Counted from the first letter of the stretch, positions 47,001 through 55,440 are shown. The stretch: DNA of 64,000 nt from Firmicutes bacterium TM09-10 (GCA_003481005.1 QUKC01000011.1:1-64000); one strand, 5' to 3'. Program-made: numbers and translations. Notes: generated from the letters alone by a model not told the origin.

Positions 47001-50000
47001 ACATACGGGTTTGTTAGAACGTCCCGATAGAGAGCAACTCGAAATTGATTTTAAGCGCAGTAAGGATACTCAGGAGATTTGGGACCCCAATGTATTATCG
47101 TGTACTCCGACTCTGGAAATGGGTATTGATATTGGAGATTTGTCTACCGTCATCCTGTGTAGTATACCGCCAGCTCAGAGCCAATTCTTACAGAGAGCAG
47201 GTCGAGCAGGTCGTAAGGATGGTAATGCACTGACATTGGCTGTTGCGAATGCGAGACCTCACGATTTATATTTCTATTCTGATCCTTTGGATATGATTGC
47301 CGGCGAGGTCACTCCACCAAAAATATTCCTTCGAGCATCTGCTGTTTTGGAAAGGCAGTTTGTAGCTTTTTGCATGGATTCCTGGGTTAAAAAAGGGATT
47401 CCTGATGGCGCTATTCCTGATAAAGTTGGTATTGTTCTGAAAAAATTGGATGCCCGCCCGGATGATATGTTCCCATTTAACTTCCTGAATTATGTACAAA
47501 GCACGTTATCTCGTCAGTTGAACTCTTTCATGCAGATGTTTGCAGCGTACCTTGATGATAGTGCAAGAGAAGAGCTGCAAATGTTCGCCAGAGGAAAAGA
47601 CGCTAATGATAGCCCTATGTATGTCAAAATTCTGGATGCATTCGAGGATTTGAAAAAACAACAGGATGCATTGAGAACAAGCGTTGATGCCCTAAAAGCG
47701 ATGATTCGTGATCTGGAAGATAAGCCAAAAGATAGTTCCTATGATGAGGAAATTAAAGAATTGAAGCGTGAAGAAGCGGCATTGCTTACAGTCCTTCAAG
47801 AAATTGGCAAGAAAAATATCTTTAATTTCCTGTCTGATGAGGGATTGCTTCCAAATTACGCTTTCCCTGAAGCGGGCATTATTCTTCGGGCAGTTCTTTA
47901 TCGTAAGGAGGATGAGGAAACACCGGCTCAGAAGAAAAAATATGAGAAGATGGTCTATGAATATAGCCGCAGCGCTTCCTCCGCTATTAGCGAATTTGCT
48001 CCTAATAATAGCTTTTATGTAGACGGTCGTAAGCTGACCATAGATCAGGTTGATTTGACAACCGCTCAGACCGCAAGATGGAGACTTTGTCCGAATTGTT
48101 CTCATGCTCAGATTGAGGAAACTGGCAAGAATACATCAGCTTGTCCTCAGTGCGGTAGTCCTGCTTGGGCTGACGCTGGACAGGTTAGAACCATGCTGAA
48201 GGTTCAAATGGTCTATTCTAACATGGACTATACCAAGAGCCTAATTAACGATGAAAGCGATGATCGAAACAATGTTTTCTATTGTAAGCAACTCTTGGTT
48301 GATGTAGATGAGGATCACGATATTTCCAGCGCATATCGTATGGACAACGAGGAATTCCCGTTTGGATATGAGTTCGTTCGCAAAGCAACTCTGCGTGAAA
48401 TTAACTTTGGCGAGAGTGACATGACTGGTGAAAAATTGTCTGTTTCCGGTGTCGAAGAAGTGCGCAAGGGCTTCAGAATCTGTAAATATTGCGGCAAAAT
48501 CCAACCTGAAAACGGCAAAGCTAATCATAGCTTTGCCTGCAAGACAAGAAAGATGCCCACTTTAATGCAGGCTGACGCTTATGAAGAATGTCTGTTCCTG
48601 TATCGTGAGTTCAGCACAGAAATTCTCCGACTTCTTGTTCCGGCGACTACAATGGATTCTTCCTCTGTGAAAATGGAATCGTTTGTGGCTGCATTTATGT
48701 TGGGTATGAAAGAGTATTTCGGTAATGTTGATCATCTAAGGGCGACTGTCAGTGAAGTCCCTGTTCCCGATGCAGATTATCGAAAGCAGTATCTGGTTAT
48801 TTATGATTCTGTTCCGGGTGGTACGGGCTATCTGAAACAGTTGATGCATGAAAAGAACGCTCTGATTGAAATTTTCGAAAAGGCACTTCATGTAATGGAG
48901 AATTGTTCCTGCAAGGATGACCCGCAGAAGGATGGATGTTACCATTGTTTGTACGCCTATCGTCAGAGTCAGCAGATAGGTAACATTTCAAGGACTACGG
49001 CTATTAGAATTTTGAAATCAATTCTTTCTGGCAAAGATAATGTTCAGAAGATTGATAAGATCAATGATATTCCCGTTAATCCGTTGTTTGATAGCGAGTT
49101 GGAACAGCGCTTTATGGAAGCAATTCGCACCAAGGTTGGTGCCGCCAATGTAAGTGACACAATCCGCAATGGAAAACATAGCTATTATGTGAAGATAGAG
49201 AACTTTGCTTGGGAAATCGAGCCACAGGTCCTTCTGGATGCTGGTTCTGGTGTTTCGGTAGATTGTAAGCCGGATTTTGTGTTCTGGCCAGTTTCCGCAC
49301 CAGATCATAAGCCTGTGGCCGTATTCACAGATGGGTTCCTATACCACAAAGACATCGTTTCTGATGATACAATTAAGCGAGAAGTTATTCGGAGAAGTGG
49401 TAATTTTCGTGTTTGGTCGCTGAGTTTTAAGGACGTTCAAAGTGTATTTGCACCACAGGGCGATTTTTATACGACAACACTTGAAGCAGAAAAAATGCCT
49501 TCCGGCAAGACGATGTACCAGAATATGATTAAGAAGCAAAATGCAGATGTCATTGAACCTGCAAAGTTGTCTTCCTTTGATTTGCTGCTGGAATATCTTA
49601 AACTGCCTGATGCAGAAAGAGTTTTTAAGGGACAAGCATATGCATATTCTCTGTCCTTGTTGGAACCTGCTTTGATGAAGAACAATCTTGCTTTCAATAA
49701 TTGGGAGACGATTGTAAAAGCTGTAAATGACCAGACACACTTTACTAATGCTAATTTCGTGTTCCCTGGAACTATATTCGGCAGCTGGATTCCGAGAACT
49801 TCTAATGCGCATCTGGCAATTCATTCTGCTATCCTTGCATCTGAACTTAAAGCAGAGGGCGCTGTTGCGGTTTGCGCTGTTCTCAATGACGAAAAGGATC
49901 GTAGAACAGACAAATATGAACAGGAATGGAATGGCCTTTGGAGATTCTATAATGTGATGCAATTCTCGGATGAGTTTATAGCGGTATCATCTGTAGGCAT

Positions 50001-50382
50001 GAGCCACATGGATTACCTCGCACTGCCAGTTGCAATAAATGCTGATTCTGATATCGTTGCGCCTGTAGCCGCGGTTGATGATGCTTGGAATGCAATTAAG
50101 GAGCTTCTGTTCGATGATGATGCAAAAGCATTTGTCGAGATCGCAAAAGATGCTGGCGTACCGGCCCCGGATGAAGATAACATTGGTTACGAAGTTGAAG
50201 GCGTTGATGGAGAAGTGGTTGCTACTGTTGAAATTGCATGGCCTGATAGACGAATTGGGTTTATGACTGCTGAACAGGCTGAAGACAAGGAGAAACTCGA
50301 AAAATTGGGATGGAGAATCCTGAATTTGCTGGATACTGCGGATATGGATGTCGCAAGCTATTTTGGAGGTGATAACCAATGA
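44059..50382 (+). CDS. Giant DUF1998 helicase with C-terminal Vsr-like nuclease-fold region
   Basis: A 2107-aa protein. Helicase motifs are VATGTGSGKTECFLYPIL (Walker A, about 95), DELH (motif II, about 227), GTSATMG (about 259), CTPTLEMGIDIGDLS (about 1016) and QRAGRAGRK (about 1045). Several zinc-type Cys pairs occur (about 477, 535-556, 581, 922, 1345-1366, 1475). DUF1998 has SVPGGTGYLKQL (about 1583) and CSCKDDPQKDGCYHCLYAYR (about 1617). Beyond it, KPDFVFWP and VAVFTDGFLYHKD (about 1736-1760) resemble the Vsr/DUF559 PD-(D/E)XK fold. In DISARM the helicase and DUF1998 parts are split as DrmA and DrmB with a PLD nuclease DrmC; in Druantia DruE is one giant. This protein combines both features. 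Confidence 0.9.
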   Translation: MLPSILAKQLQKGIGDYIETTFPMTNEPFKGSVEKMLSNKGSVYHESYVAVRLPFRVAADMPTCFEAIHPAYLPYVHQQKAFERLTGDDGRSTLVATGTGSGKTECFLYPILEYCYQHRGERGIKALIIYPMNALATDQAKRIAELIYGSDELRGNVTVGMYVGGQEHTPARTMSEHGVITDHETMLNNAPDILMTNYKMLDYLLVRPKDALLWQDNEPETLKYIAVDELHTFDGAQGTDLACLLRRLKRRLGIYDGYLCCVGTSATMGSKENNSSILNYAEEIFGEPFDKDAIITEDRLSAQEFFAGAEVTEFTLPTVEQAIELEKLSEEDEPSAYLQSAVKDWFPNFSFDVLDDEGRIQLGYELMHHSFMQSVINLTGGTYYQVSKIAEDLAVHYPDLKTLPDADVVINSLFALISHARTGTVGKLRPFLNVQVQLWMRELRRLVAKVGSDEITYEIAHDLNKQQAKQYLPVVNCRDCGITGWVSVLNERSNATMTNIESFYNLYFRADEKIVMMFPHSHDERVSGMIPARICPDCLQVKLGEDGTDECVNCGAEMVDVMIPSPIKTSGTKNHKQYVCPCCGSRRGLSLMGLRSATEISASISQMFASKFNDDKKTLAFSDNVQDAAHRAGFFNSRTWRFGLRTAIQKYCTEIGSGKNLADFQTGFIRYWHEHMTDEQFVSFFIAPNLTWKQAYEDMVEKRSLGKDKQAQILVYEVEQRIKYEIMLEFGLAGNIGRTLEKSNCSVISFATEDIIRIADAVQERTINELGVLTSENSDSFKRMVIGYLNLMRTNGAFEDKVFDEYTMGDGNGYMLSNDRNRWLPGRQSGRNTPRFIAEHIGNGRSSFEFDSPAANKYVDWIASCCNEVLVDDSTFRAISKFILDEAVKQNVISLVPSSVNYKIYGLNKERVFITDDVMQMRCDKCGSVYAVAAENAELWIGAPCQRTTCGGFLEEYESGEINYYGRLYSAGDLVRINAREHTGLLERPDREQLEIDFKRSKDTQEIWDPNVLSCTPTLEMGIDIGDLSTVILCSIPPAQSQFLQRAGRAGRKDGNALTLAVANARPHDLYFYSDPLDMIAGEVTPPKIFLRASAVLERQFVAFCMDSWVKKGIPDGAIPDKVGIVLKKLDARPDDMFPFNFLNYVQSTLSRQLNSFMQMFAAYLDDSAREELQMFARGKDANDSPMYVKILDAFEDLKKQQDALRTSVDALKAMIRDLEDKPKDSSYDEEIKELKREEAALLTVLQEIGKKNIFNFLSDEGLLPNYAFPEAGIILRAVLYRKEDEETPAQKKKYEKMVYEYSRSASSAISEFAPNNSFYVDGRKLTIDQVDLTTAQTARWRLCPNCSHAQIEETGKNTSACPQCGSPAWADAGQVRTMLKVQMVYSNMDYTKSLINDESDDRNNVFYCKQLLVDVDEDHDISSAYRMDNEEFPFGYEFVRKATLREINFGESDMTGEKLSVSGVEEVRKGFRICKYCGKIQPENGKANHSFACKTRKMPTLMQADAYEECLFLYREFSTEILRLLVPATTMDSSSVKMESFVAAFMLGMKEYFGNVDHLRATVSEVPVPDADYRKQYLVIYDSVPGGTGYLKQLMHEKNALIEIFEKALHVMENCSCKDDPQKDGCYHCLYAYRQSQQIGNISRTTAIRILKSILSGKDNVQKIDKINDIPVNPLFDSELEQRFMEAIRTKVGAANVSDTIRNGKHSYYVKIENFAWEIEPQVLLDAGSGVSVDCKPDFVFWPVSAPDHKPVAVFTDGFLYHKDIVSDDTIKREVIRRSGNFRVWSLSFKDVQSVFAPQGDFYTTTLEAEKMPSGKTMYQNMIKKQNADVIEPAKLSSFDLLLEYLKLPDAERVFKGQAYAYSLSLLEPALMKNNLAFNNWETIVKAVNDQTHFTNANFVFPGTIFGSWIPRTSNAHLAIHSAILASELKAEGAVAVCAVLNDEKDRRTDKYEQEWNGLWRFYNVMQFSDEFIAVSSVGMSHMDYLALPVAINADSDIVAPVAAVDDAWNAIKELLFDDDAKAFVEIAKDAGVPAPDEDNIGYEVEGVDGEVVATVEIAWPDRRIGFMTAEQAEDKEKLEKLGWRILNLLDTADMDVASYFGGDNQ

Positions 50383-52475
50383 CGGATAATGTTAAAGTAG
50401 CAATCTCATCGGATTTTTTGACAGCATTTGCTCGTCTTCCGAGACAGGTACAAGGTAAAGTAACGGAGTTTGTAAATAAGTTCCGAAACAATCCGATGTC
50501 TCCTGGCATTAACTATGAGAAACTTAATTCGGGAATAGATAAGAAAATTTTTTCTGTTCGTATTGATGATACTTATCGTGGTATTGTTGTCCGTCAGCAA
50601 GAAGCTGGAGTATATCTGCTTTTGTGGGTAGATCACCATGACGAAGCGTATCAATGGGCTGCTCGTAAACGATGCGAAGTCAACCCTAAAACAGGTGCAA
50701 TTCAGGTGTTTGATGTTCAAACTGTAGTAGAACAGGTATCTGCACCTGAAAAAGTTGCTCTATTTGCCCTTGCAAAAGATGATGATTTGCTTAGACTCGG
50801 TGTGCCTGAGGTTCAGCTTGATCTTGTTAGAAGTTTTGTTAATAAAGAGGATTTTTATAAATCGGAATCCGCTATGCCACATGATGCTTATGAGCATCTT
50901 TCTTGGTTGGCAGAAGGTTTTCCTATGGAAGAAGTATTAGAGCTTGTTTCTGAAGAGCAGAACACCTCTGCTTCCAGCGAAGATTTAGCAGCTGCATTAG
51001 ATGTTCCTACAACGCTGAAATCTTTTGTTGTGGTCGATGGAGAAGATGAATTGCGTCGAATTATGGCAGAACCACTGGAAAAATGGCGTGTATTTCTTCA
51101 TCCGACACAGAGAAAAATTGTACAGAAAGAGTATTCGGGTTCTGCAAGAGTGCTCGGCGGTGCTGGTACTGGCAAAACCGTAGTTGCCATGCATAGGGCG
51201 AAACATTTAGCGTCCAAATGCGAAGGACAGCAGAGGATTTTGATGACAACCTTTACTGCAAATCTCGCAGCTGACATCCGAGAGAATCTTCGTAAGATCT
51301 GTACATTGGAAGAACTCCGAAGAATAGAAGTCATTCATCTGGATGCCTGGGTGAATCAGTTCCTTCGAGAGTCTGGATTCTCTGCTCAAATAGGCTATGA
51401 CGATGTAATAAATCCCCTTTGGGAGAGAGCTGTTTTGTTAGCAAACATCGATTTGCCGTATGAGACTACGTTCTATGAAGAAGAGTGGAATAGAATTGTG
51501 ATCGCACAAGAGGCTCTTACACTCGAAAAATATGTAAAGGCAACCAGAAACGGTCGTGGCACCAGACTTGATCGTAAAAAAAGAATGCAGGTCTGGAAGG
51601 TTTTTGAAAACTATCAAAATCTGATGAAAGAGAACCAGATACGTGATATAAATACCGCCATGTATGAAAGTACCAAACTGCTTCAATCTGCGGGCAGAAA
51701 ACCAAGATATGCAAGTATTATTATCGACGAGGGACAGGATTTCAGCGACAATGCATATCGCTTGATTAGAGCGTTGGCAGGAGAGGAACATCCCAATGAT
51801 ATTTTCATAGTTGGTGACTCTCACCAGAGAATATATCGAAATCATCCGACCCTTTCTAAGTGTGGTATAAATGTCCGTGGTCGTAGTAGTATCTTGAAAA
51901 TAAACTATCGTACTACAGAGGAAATCCGGAAATATGCTTTTGCGCTATTGAACGGTATTTCTTTTGATGATTTAGACGAAGATTTAGATCTTGGAGATAA
52001 GTGTCAATCCCTCACACATGGAGAAAAACCGATAGTTGAGAATTTTGAAAACGCTAATGACGAATTTGATTTTCTTATCTGTGAAGTGAAGAAGCTAAAA
52101 GAAAATGGTGTTTCTCTCACTGATATATGCGTTGTAGCACGTACCAAAAAGCTGGTTGATGATTACATTGCGCTTTTTACAAGAGCAGGGATTCGTTCCT
52201 ATGCAATTAAGAGAAACAAAGTTGATGATCGTAGTTTTGATGGACTACGAGTTGCCACCATGCACCGAGTAAAGGGACTGGAGTTTAAGTATGTATTTAT
52301 TGCGGCTGTGAACAACAGGATTATTCCTATGCCCTCTGCAATCAATAAGACTGATGCTGTTTCTGAGGCGGAATCTATTACCTCTGAAAAATGCTTGTTG
52401 TATGTGGCGATGACTCGTGCGCAAAAGGGTGTTTATATTACCAGCTATGGAAGACCTTCGGAGTTTCTTGGATAG
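50379..52475 (+). CDS. UvrD/Rep-type helicase with N-terminal RelE-like domain
   Basis: A 698-aa protein. Residues about 1-95 (DFLTAFARLPRQVQGKVTEF, then KIFSVRIDDTYRGIVV and YLLLWVDHHDEAYQWA) match the RelE/ParE toxin fold, including the typical strand ending in a H-D-x-x-Y-x-W motif. A helical linker follows. The UvrD-like helicase has Walker A GGAGTGKTVVAMHRAK (about 258), IIIDEGQDFS (about 447), NYRTTEEIRKYA and ATMHRVKGLEFKYVFI (about 625). It overlaps the giant helicase gene by 4 bp, so it is translationally coupled. The RelE-like part may cut RNA on ribosomes, sense blocked translation, or simply bind nucleic acid; motifs cannot decide. Confidence 0.9.
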   Translation: MTDNVKVAISSDFLTAFARLPRQVQGKVTEFVNKFRNNPMSPGINYEKLNSGIDKKIFSVRIDDTYRGIVVRQQEAGVYLLLWVDHHDEAYQWAARKRCEVNPKTGAIQVFDVQTVVEQVSAPEKVALFALAKDDDLLRLGVPEVQLDLVRSFVNKEDFYKSESAMPHDAYEHLSWLAEGFPMEEVLELVSEEQNTSASSEDLAAALDVPTTLKSFVVVDGEDELRRIMAEPLEKWRVFLHPTQRKIVQKEYSGSARVLGGAGTGKTVVAMHRAKHLASKCEGQQRILMTTFTANLAADIRENLRKICTLEELRRIEVIHLDAWVNQFLRESGFSAQIGYDDVINPLWERAVLLANIDLPYETTFYEEEWNRIVIAQEALTLEKYVKATRNGRGTRLDRKKRMQVWKVFENYQNLMKENQIRDINTAMYESTKLLQSAGRKPRYASIIIDEGQDFSDNAYRLIRALAGEEHPNDIFIVGDSHQRIYRNHPTLSKCGINVRGRSSILKINYRTTEEIRKYAFALLNGISFDDLDEDLDLGDKCQSLTHGEKPIVENFENANDEFDFLICEVKKLKENGVSLTDICVVARTKKLVDDYIALFTRAGIRSYAIKRNKVDDRSFDGLRVATMHRVKGLEFKYVFIAAVNNRIIPMPSAINKTDAVSEAESITSEKCLLYVAMTRAQKGVYITSYGRPSEFLG

Positions 52476-52505
52476 CTTTGTATTTTTAGGGAGGAGAAAA
52501 AACAT

Positions 52506-52844
52506 ATGGCTGATAACCGAAAGAAAACTTCTATGTCACAGGTGCTGGCAGATATAAAGCCTTATATAACGAAAAAGTTCATGGCGGCACCGTGTATTAA
52601 GGAGCAAGATATTCAGGCTATCTGTCAAATCCTCCTGCCCAGATACAAGAATGTGTAGCTCATGCAGAGACTGACCAACAACAAGCCAGATTTCAGAATT
52701 CAGGTGAAAGGTTTGTTCGGAACGGAAGAGAAACGGTTTGAAGTGGTTGGCGGTGATAAGAAAAGACCAGCAACCAAAAAGAAATCTGATCTGGGCTGGA
52801 TTGATCAGCTGGAAGAGATAGATACTGCGCTGGATGATTTCTGA
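52506..52844 (+). pseudogene. Small gene split by an in-frame TAG
   Basis: From ATG 52506 (after GGAGGAG) the frame gives 50 aa (MADNRKKTSMSQVLADIKPY onward to PRYKNV), then TAG at 52656-52658. The same frame continues at once with LMQRLTNNKPDFRIQVKGLF and ends at 52844 with IDTALDDF. Read together they make one protein of 112 residues, so this looks like a single gene with a nonsense mutation, or two short products (50 and 60 aa). I do not recognise the family. It follows the helicase by 30 bp and could be the last gene of the operon. Confidence 0.55.
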
Positions 52845-52935
52845 TATCAATGCAGTGCGTAGCGGTATCTGAGGCAAAACTTCGTGCAACAGGTTGTTGC
52901 ACAAATCACACATAAAATAATTGGGAAGCGATGGA

Positions 52936-53364
52936 GTGACACGACAAGAATTGTTTACATGGATACGCCAGCAGTACGGCACAGAACCGGAATACCCCTG
53001 GCATGATTGGAATGCTGTGTTGCGGCACAACGACAATAATAAATGGTATGGTGTGGTTCTGGAAGTGTCTGCTGATAAGTTGGGATTGCCGGAGGCGGGT
53101 ATCATTGATGTTCTCAATGTAAAAAGCGATCCGCTGTTAATAGGCTCTCTTCGCGGGCAGGATGGCTATTTTCCGGCCTATCACATGAATAAGGAGAAGT
53201 GGCTCAGTATTCAGCTTGGTAAATCGGAACTGGATGATGCCATCAAAGACCTGCTTTCTTTAAGCTATGAGCTGACAGCACCGAAAAAATGCAACAAAAA
53301 GTCATCAGCAAAAAATCCGGGAGATTCCGCAAATGGCAAAGAAAAAGAATTTGACGAAGGCTGA
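52936..53364 (+). CDS. MmcQ/YjbR-family protein
   Basis: A 142-aa protein beginning TRQELFTWIRQQYGTEPEYPW, the standard YjbR/MmcQ start, with LRHNDNNKWYGVVLEV and LSIQLGKSELDDAIKDLLSLSYELT. The family has a CyaY-like DNA-binding fold with unknown role. GTG 52936 is chosen to match the conserved MTRQEL start; TTG 52921 is an alternative. The last 25 aa are Lys/Ser rich. It overlaps the next gene by 32 bp. Confidence 0.88.
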   Translation: MTRQELFTWIRQQYGTEPEYPWHDWNAVLRHNDNNKWYGVVLEVSADKLGLPEAGIIDVLNVKSDPLLIGSLRGQDGYFPAYHMNKEKWLSIQLGKSELDDAIKDLLSLSYELTAPKKCNKKSSAKNPGDSANGKEKEFDEG

Positions 53365-53581
53365 GCGAAAGAAAGCGCGCTTTCGACAGCGGAGAATGGA
53401 GCGGGAAGCGAAAGAACGGGAACGGCTGGCAGAACTGTATGAGGACTGCGATGGTCGTTTTGCTTTTATCGCAGGATATACAGATGGCGGCGCACCGTTC
53501 GGTGTGATGTGGGAAGAAGTCGGCATTGATCCGGGACTGCCATTCAAGGAAAAGGTGAGGCTCTATCACATGCAGATGTAA
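53333..53581 (+). CDS. Small basic protein coupled to the YjbR gene
   Basis: An 82-aa protein. The N-terminal half is a highly charged helix (KKKNLTKAERKKARFRQRRM, then EREAKERERLAELY). The C-terminal half reads CDGRFAFIAGYTDGGAPFGVMWEEVGIDP, suggesting a small folded domain. It overlaps the YjbR gene by 32 bp in another frame, with ATTCCGCA rather than a clear ribosome binding site, so coupling is likely. The function is unknown. Confidence 0.65.
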   Translation: MAKKKNLTKAERKKARFRQRRMEREAKERERLAELYEDCDGRFAFIAGYTDGGAPFGVMWEEVGIDPGLPFKEKVRLYHMQM

Positions 53582-53601
53582 AAACGGATAGTAGTCGTAA
53601 G

Positions 53602-53660
53602 AAAAGGAGCTAAAAAGGGAGCCGAAAGGGAGCCGAAAAGAGGAGCTAATCCAGGCTCCT
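53602..53660 (+). repeat. Short tandem repeat ending in a hairpin
   Basis: Four imperfect units of 10-13 bp (AAAAGGAGCT, AAAAAGGGAGCCG, AAAGGGAGCCG, AAAAGAGGAGCTA) at 53602-53648. The last overlaps AGGAGC facing GCTCCT (53641-53660). It lies in the 312-bp gene-free spacer 53582-53893, which also holds a GGTC-rich repeat at 53751. Confidence 0.65.
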
Positions 53661-53750
53661 CGAAGGTACGTTGTTTCAAAAAGTTGCGCTTATGTTCCAG
53701 CGCGTGCAGATTATATCCAAGTGTGGCCAGGTGCAAAGGGGGCAGCCAGT

Positions 53751-53773
53751 AGCCAGACCCCGGTCAAACCCCG
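53751..53773 (+). repeat. GGTC-rich intergenic repeat, copy 4 (degenerate)
   Basis: AGCCAGACCCCGGTCAAACC matches the right half of the copies at 31105 and 32572 (CAGACCCCGG-CAAA). It lies 121 bp before AlbA_2 gene 2. Confidence 0.6.
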
Positions 53774-53893
53774 TTTGGATTGATATTAAGAACGACTTGA
53801 TGAATGAGTTGATTTTTGAAGTGGAAAATAAGAAAACTGTGGGTATTTTATAATATGAATGGTAGCAATAGCTGCCATAGAGAGCGAGGTGTT

Positions 53894-55399
53894 ATGATGA
53901 CCATAGAAGGAATTCTTGCAGGAGAATCGAAGAATGTGGAGTTCAAAGAGAACCTGCCGGAGAAAAGCATCAAATATATGAAGTCTGTGGTTGCCTTTGC
54001 AAATGGAACCGGAGGAAAAATCATTTTCGGAATTGCCGATAAAACCAGAGAGGTTGTTGGCTTTGACAAAGAAAATGTGTTCAAGAAAATGGATGCCATT
54101 GCCAATGCCGTATCAGACAGCTGTGAACCGGCAATCATCCCGGATATTACTTTACAGACGGTTGAAGGAAAAACTGTCATTGTGGTAGAGGTTTCTGAGG
54201 GCAGACAGCGCCCATATTATATCAAAGCCCTTGGCAGAGATGGCGGTGTATATGTCCGTGTTGCAGGAACTACCCGCCTTGCCGACGAGTATATGGTAAA
54301 AGAGCTGTTGTTTGAGGGCAGTAACCGTTACTACGATCAGGCTTTGTGTACGGGACTGGATATCACGGATGAAGATATTGATGCTCTTTGCAAAGCGATG
54401 AAGGAGCAGGCAGTCAGGAATGCCCATAATGAGGAGCAAAAAGCATCCATCAAAGATGTTGGCAGACAGCAGCTGCGTTCCTGGGGGGTTTTGATTGAGC
54501 ATGAGGGAAAAGATTATCCATCTAATGCCTTTGCTATTTTGACAGGCAACGGTGGACTTCATGTTGCAACGCTATGTGGCGTGTTCAAGGGTACAACGAA
54601 AGCGGTATTTGTTGACCGTAGAGAATATACCGGTCCGCTTTGGAAGCAGATAGAGGAAGCATTTCAGTTTGTTTTGAGAAATATTCATCTGGGTGCTAAC
54701 ATTGTGGGAATTTATCGGCAGGATATTTATGAGATTCCACCGGATGCCATTCGTGAGTTGATTATCAATGCTATGGTACATCGTAGTTATCTGGATCATG
54801 GTACGATACAGGTTGCGGTATATGACAACCGATTGGAAATTACTTCTCCAGGAAAGCTGCCAATGGGACAAACGATAGAGCGTATGAAAGAAGGTTATTC
54901 CAAAATCAGAAATGAAGCCCTTGCCCATGCGTTTGCTTATATGAACCTGATTGAGCATTGGGGAAGCGGTATTCCGAGAATTATTGATAAAGTAAAAGCT
55001 GCCGGACTGCGGGAGCCGGAGTTTATTGGTGGCGAAGTTGATTTGCGTATCAATATTTATCGAGGTCAGGTTGATACAAACGACGCCACGATTAACGCCA
55101 ACGACGCCAAAAATGACATTGGTGGCGTTGAAAATGGCGTTAGTAATGCCGGAAATGGCGTTAATCGCAACGAAAGTGGCACTAATGGCGGTAAAGTACC
55201 GCTTAATAAGGAACAGATACAGTTAGAAAACCTGTTGCAGATTATAGAGAAAAATCCATCTGCAACACAGGCATATTATGCGGAAGAAATGGGTGTATCA
55301 AAAAGAACGATTTCTCGAATGTTCGCTTTTTTACAGGAAAAAGGTAGATTGGTACAGAACGGAACAACGAGAAAAGCAAAATGGGAAATTATAAGGTAA
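53894..55399 (+). CDS. Schlafen AlbA_2-domain ATP-binding regulator, gene 2
   Basis: A 501-aa paralogue of the product at 31243. The AlbA_2 domain (about 1-125) has ESKNVEFKENLPEKS, VVAFANGTGGKIIFGIAD and GRQRPYYIKALG with GGVYVRVAGTT. The HATPase-like part has AIRELIINAMVHRSYLDHG (about 284) and LIEHWGSGIPRII (about 351). An Asn/Gly-rich linker (about 393-435) follows, encoded by repeated AACGACGCCA and AATGGCGTTA stretches that are inverted copies. The C-terminal winged helix has TQAYYAEEMGVSKRTISRMF. The start is ATG 53894 (MMTIEG). It is bracketed by GGTC-rich repeats like gene 1. Confidence 0.9.
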   Translation: MMTIEGILAGESKNVEFKENLPEKSIKYMKSVVAFANGTGGKIIFGIADKTREVVGFDKENVFKKMDAIANAVSDSCEPAIIPDITLQTVEGKTVIVVEVSEGRQRPYYIKALGRDGGVYVRVAGTTRLADEYMVKELLFEGSNRYYDQALCTGLDITDEDIDALCKAMKEQAVRNAHNEEQKASIKDVGRQQLRSWGVLIEHEGKDYPSNAFAILTGNGGLHVATLCGVFKGTTKAVFVDRREYTGPLWKQIEEAFQFVLRNIHLGANIVGIYRQDIYEIPPDAIRELIINAMVHRSYLDHGTIQVAVYDNRLEITSPGKLPMGQTIERMKEGYSKIRNEALAHAFAYMNLIEHWGSGIPRIIDKVKAAGLREPEFIGGEVDLRINIYRGQVDTNDATINANDAKNDIGGVENGVSNAGNGVNRNESGTNGGKVPLNKEQIQLENLLQIIEKNPSATQAYYAEEMGVSKRTISRMFAFLQEKGRLVQNGTTRKAKWEIIR

Positions 55400-55440
55400 G
55401 AGGAGTAGCAGGATACAGACAAAATTAAAGTGACTCAATC

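Noticed and set aside
34475..52475. A standard type I or type IIG restriction-modification system
   Set aside because: There is no HsdR/HsdS pair. The SNF2, DUF1998 and UvrD-like helicases and FRG protein are not parts of those systems, and no fused nuclease motif was found in the methylase N-terminus.
52656..52658. Stop-codon recoding (TAG as an amino acid)
   Set aside because: Other genes in the window end at TAG in the expected places (for example 29398), and no pyrrolysine or suppressor context is visible; mutation is simpler.
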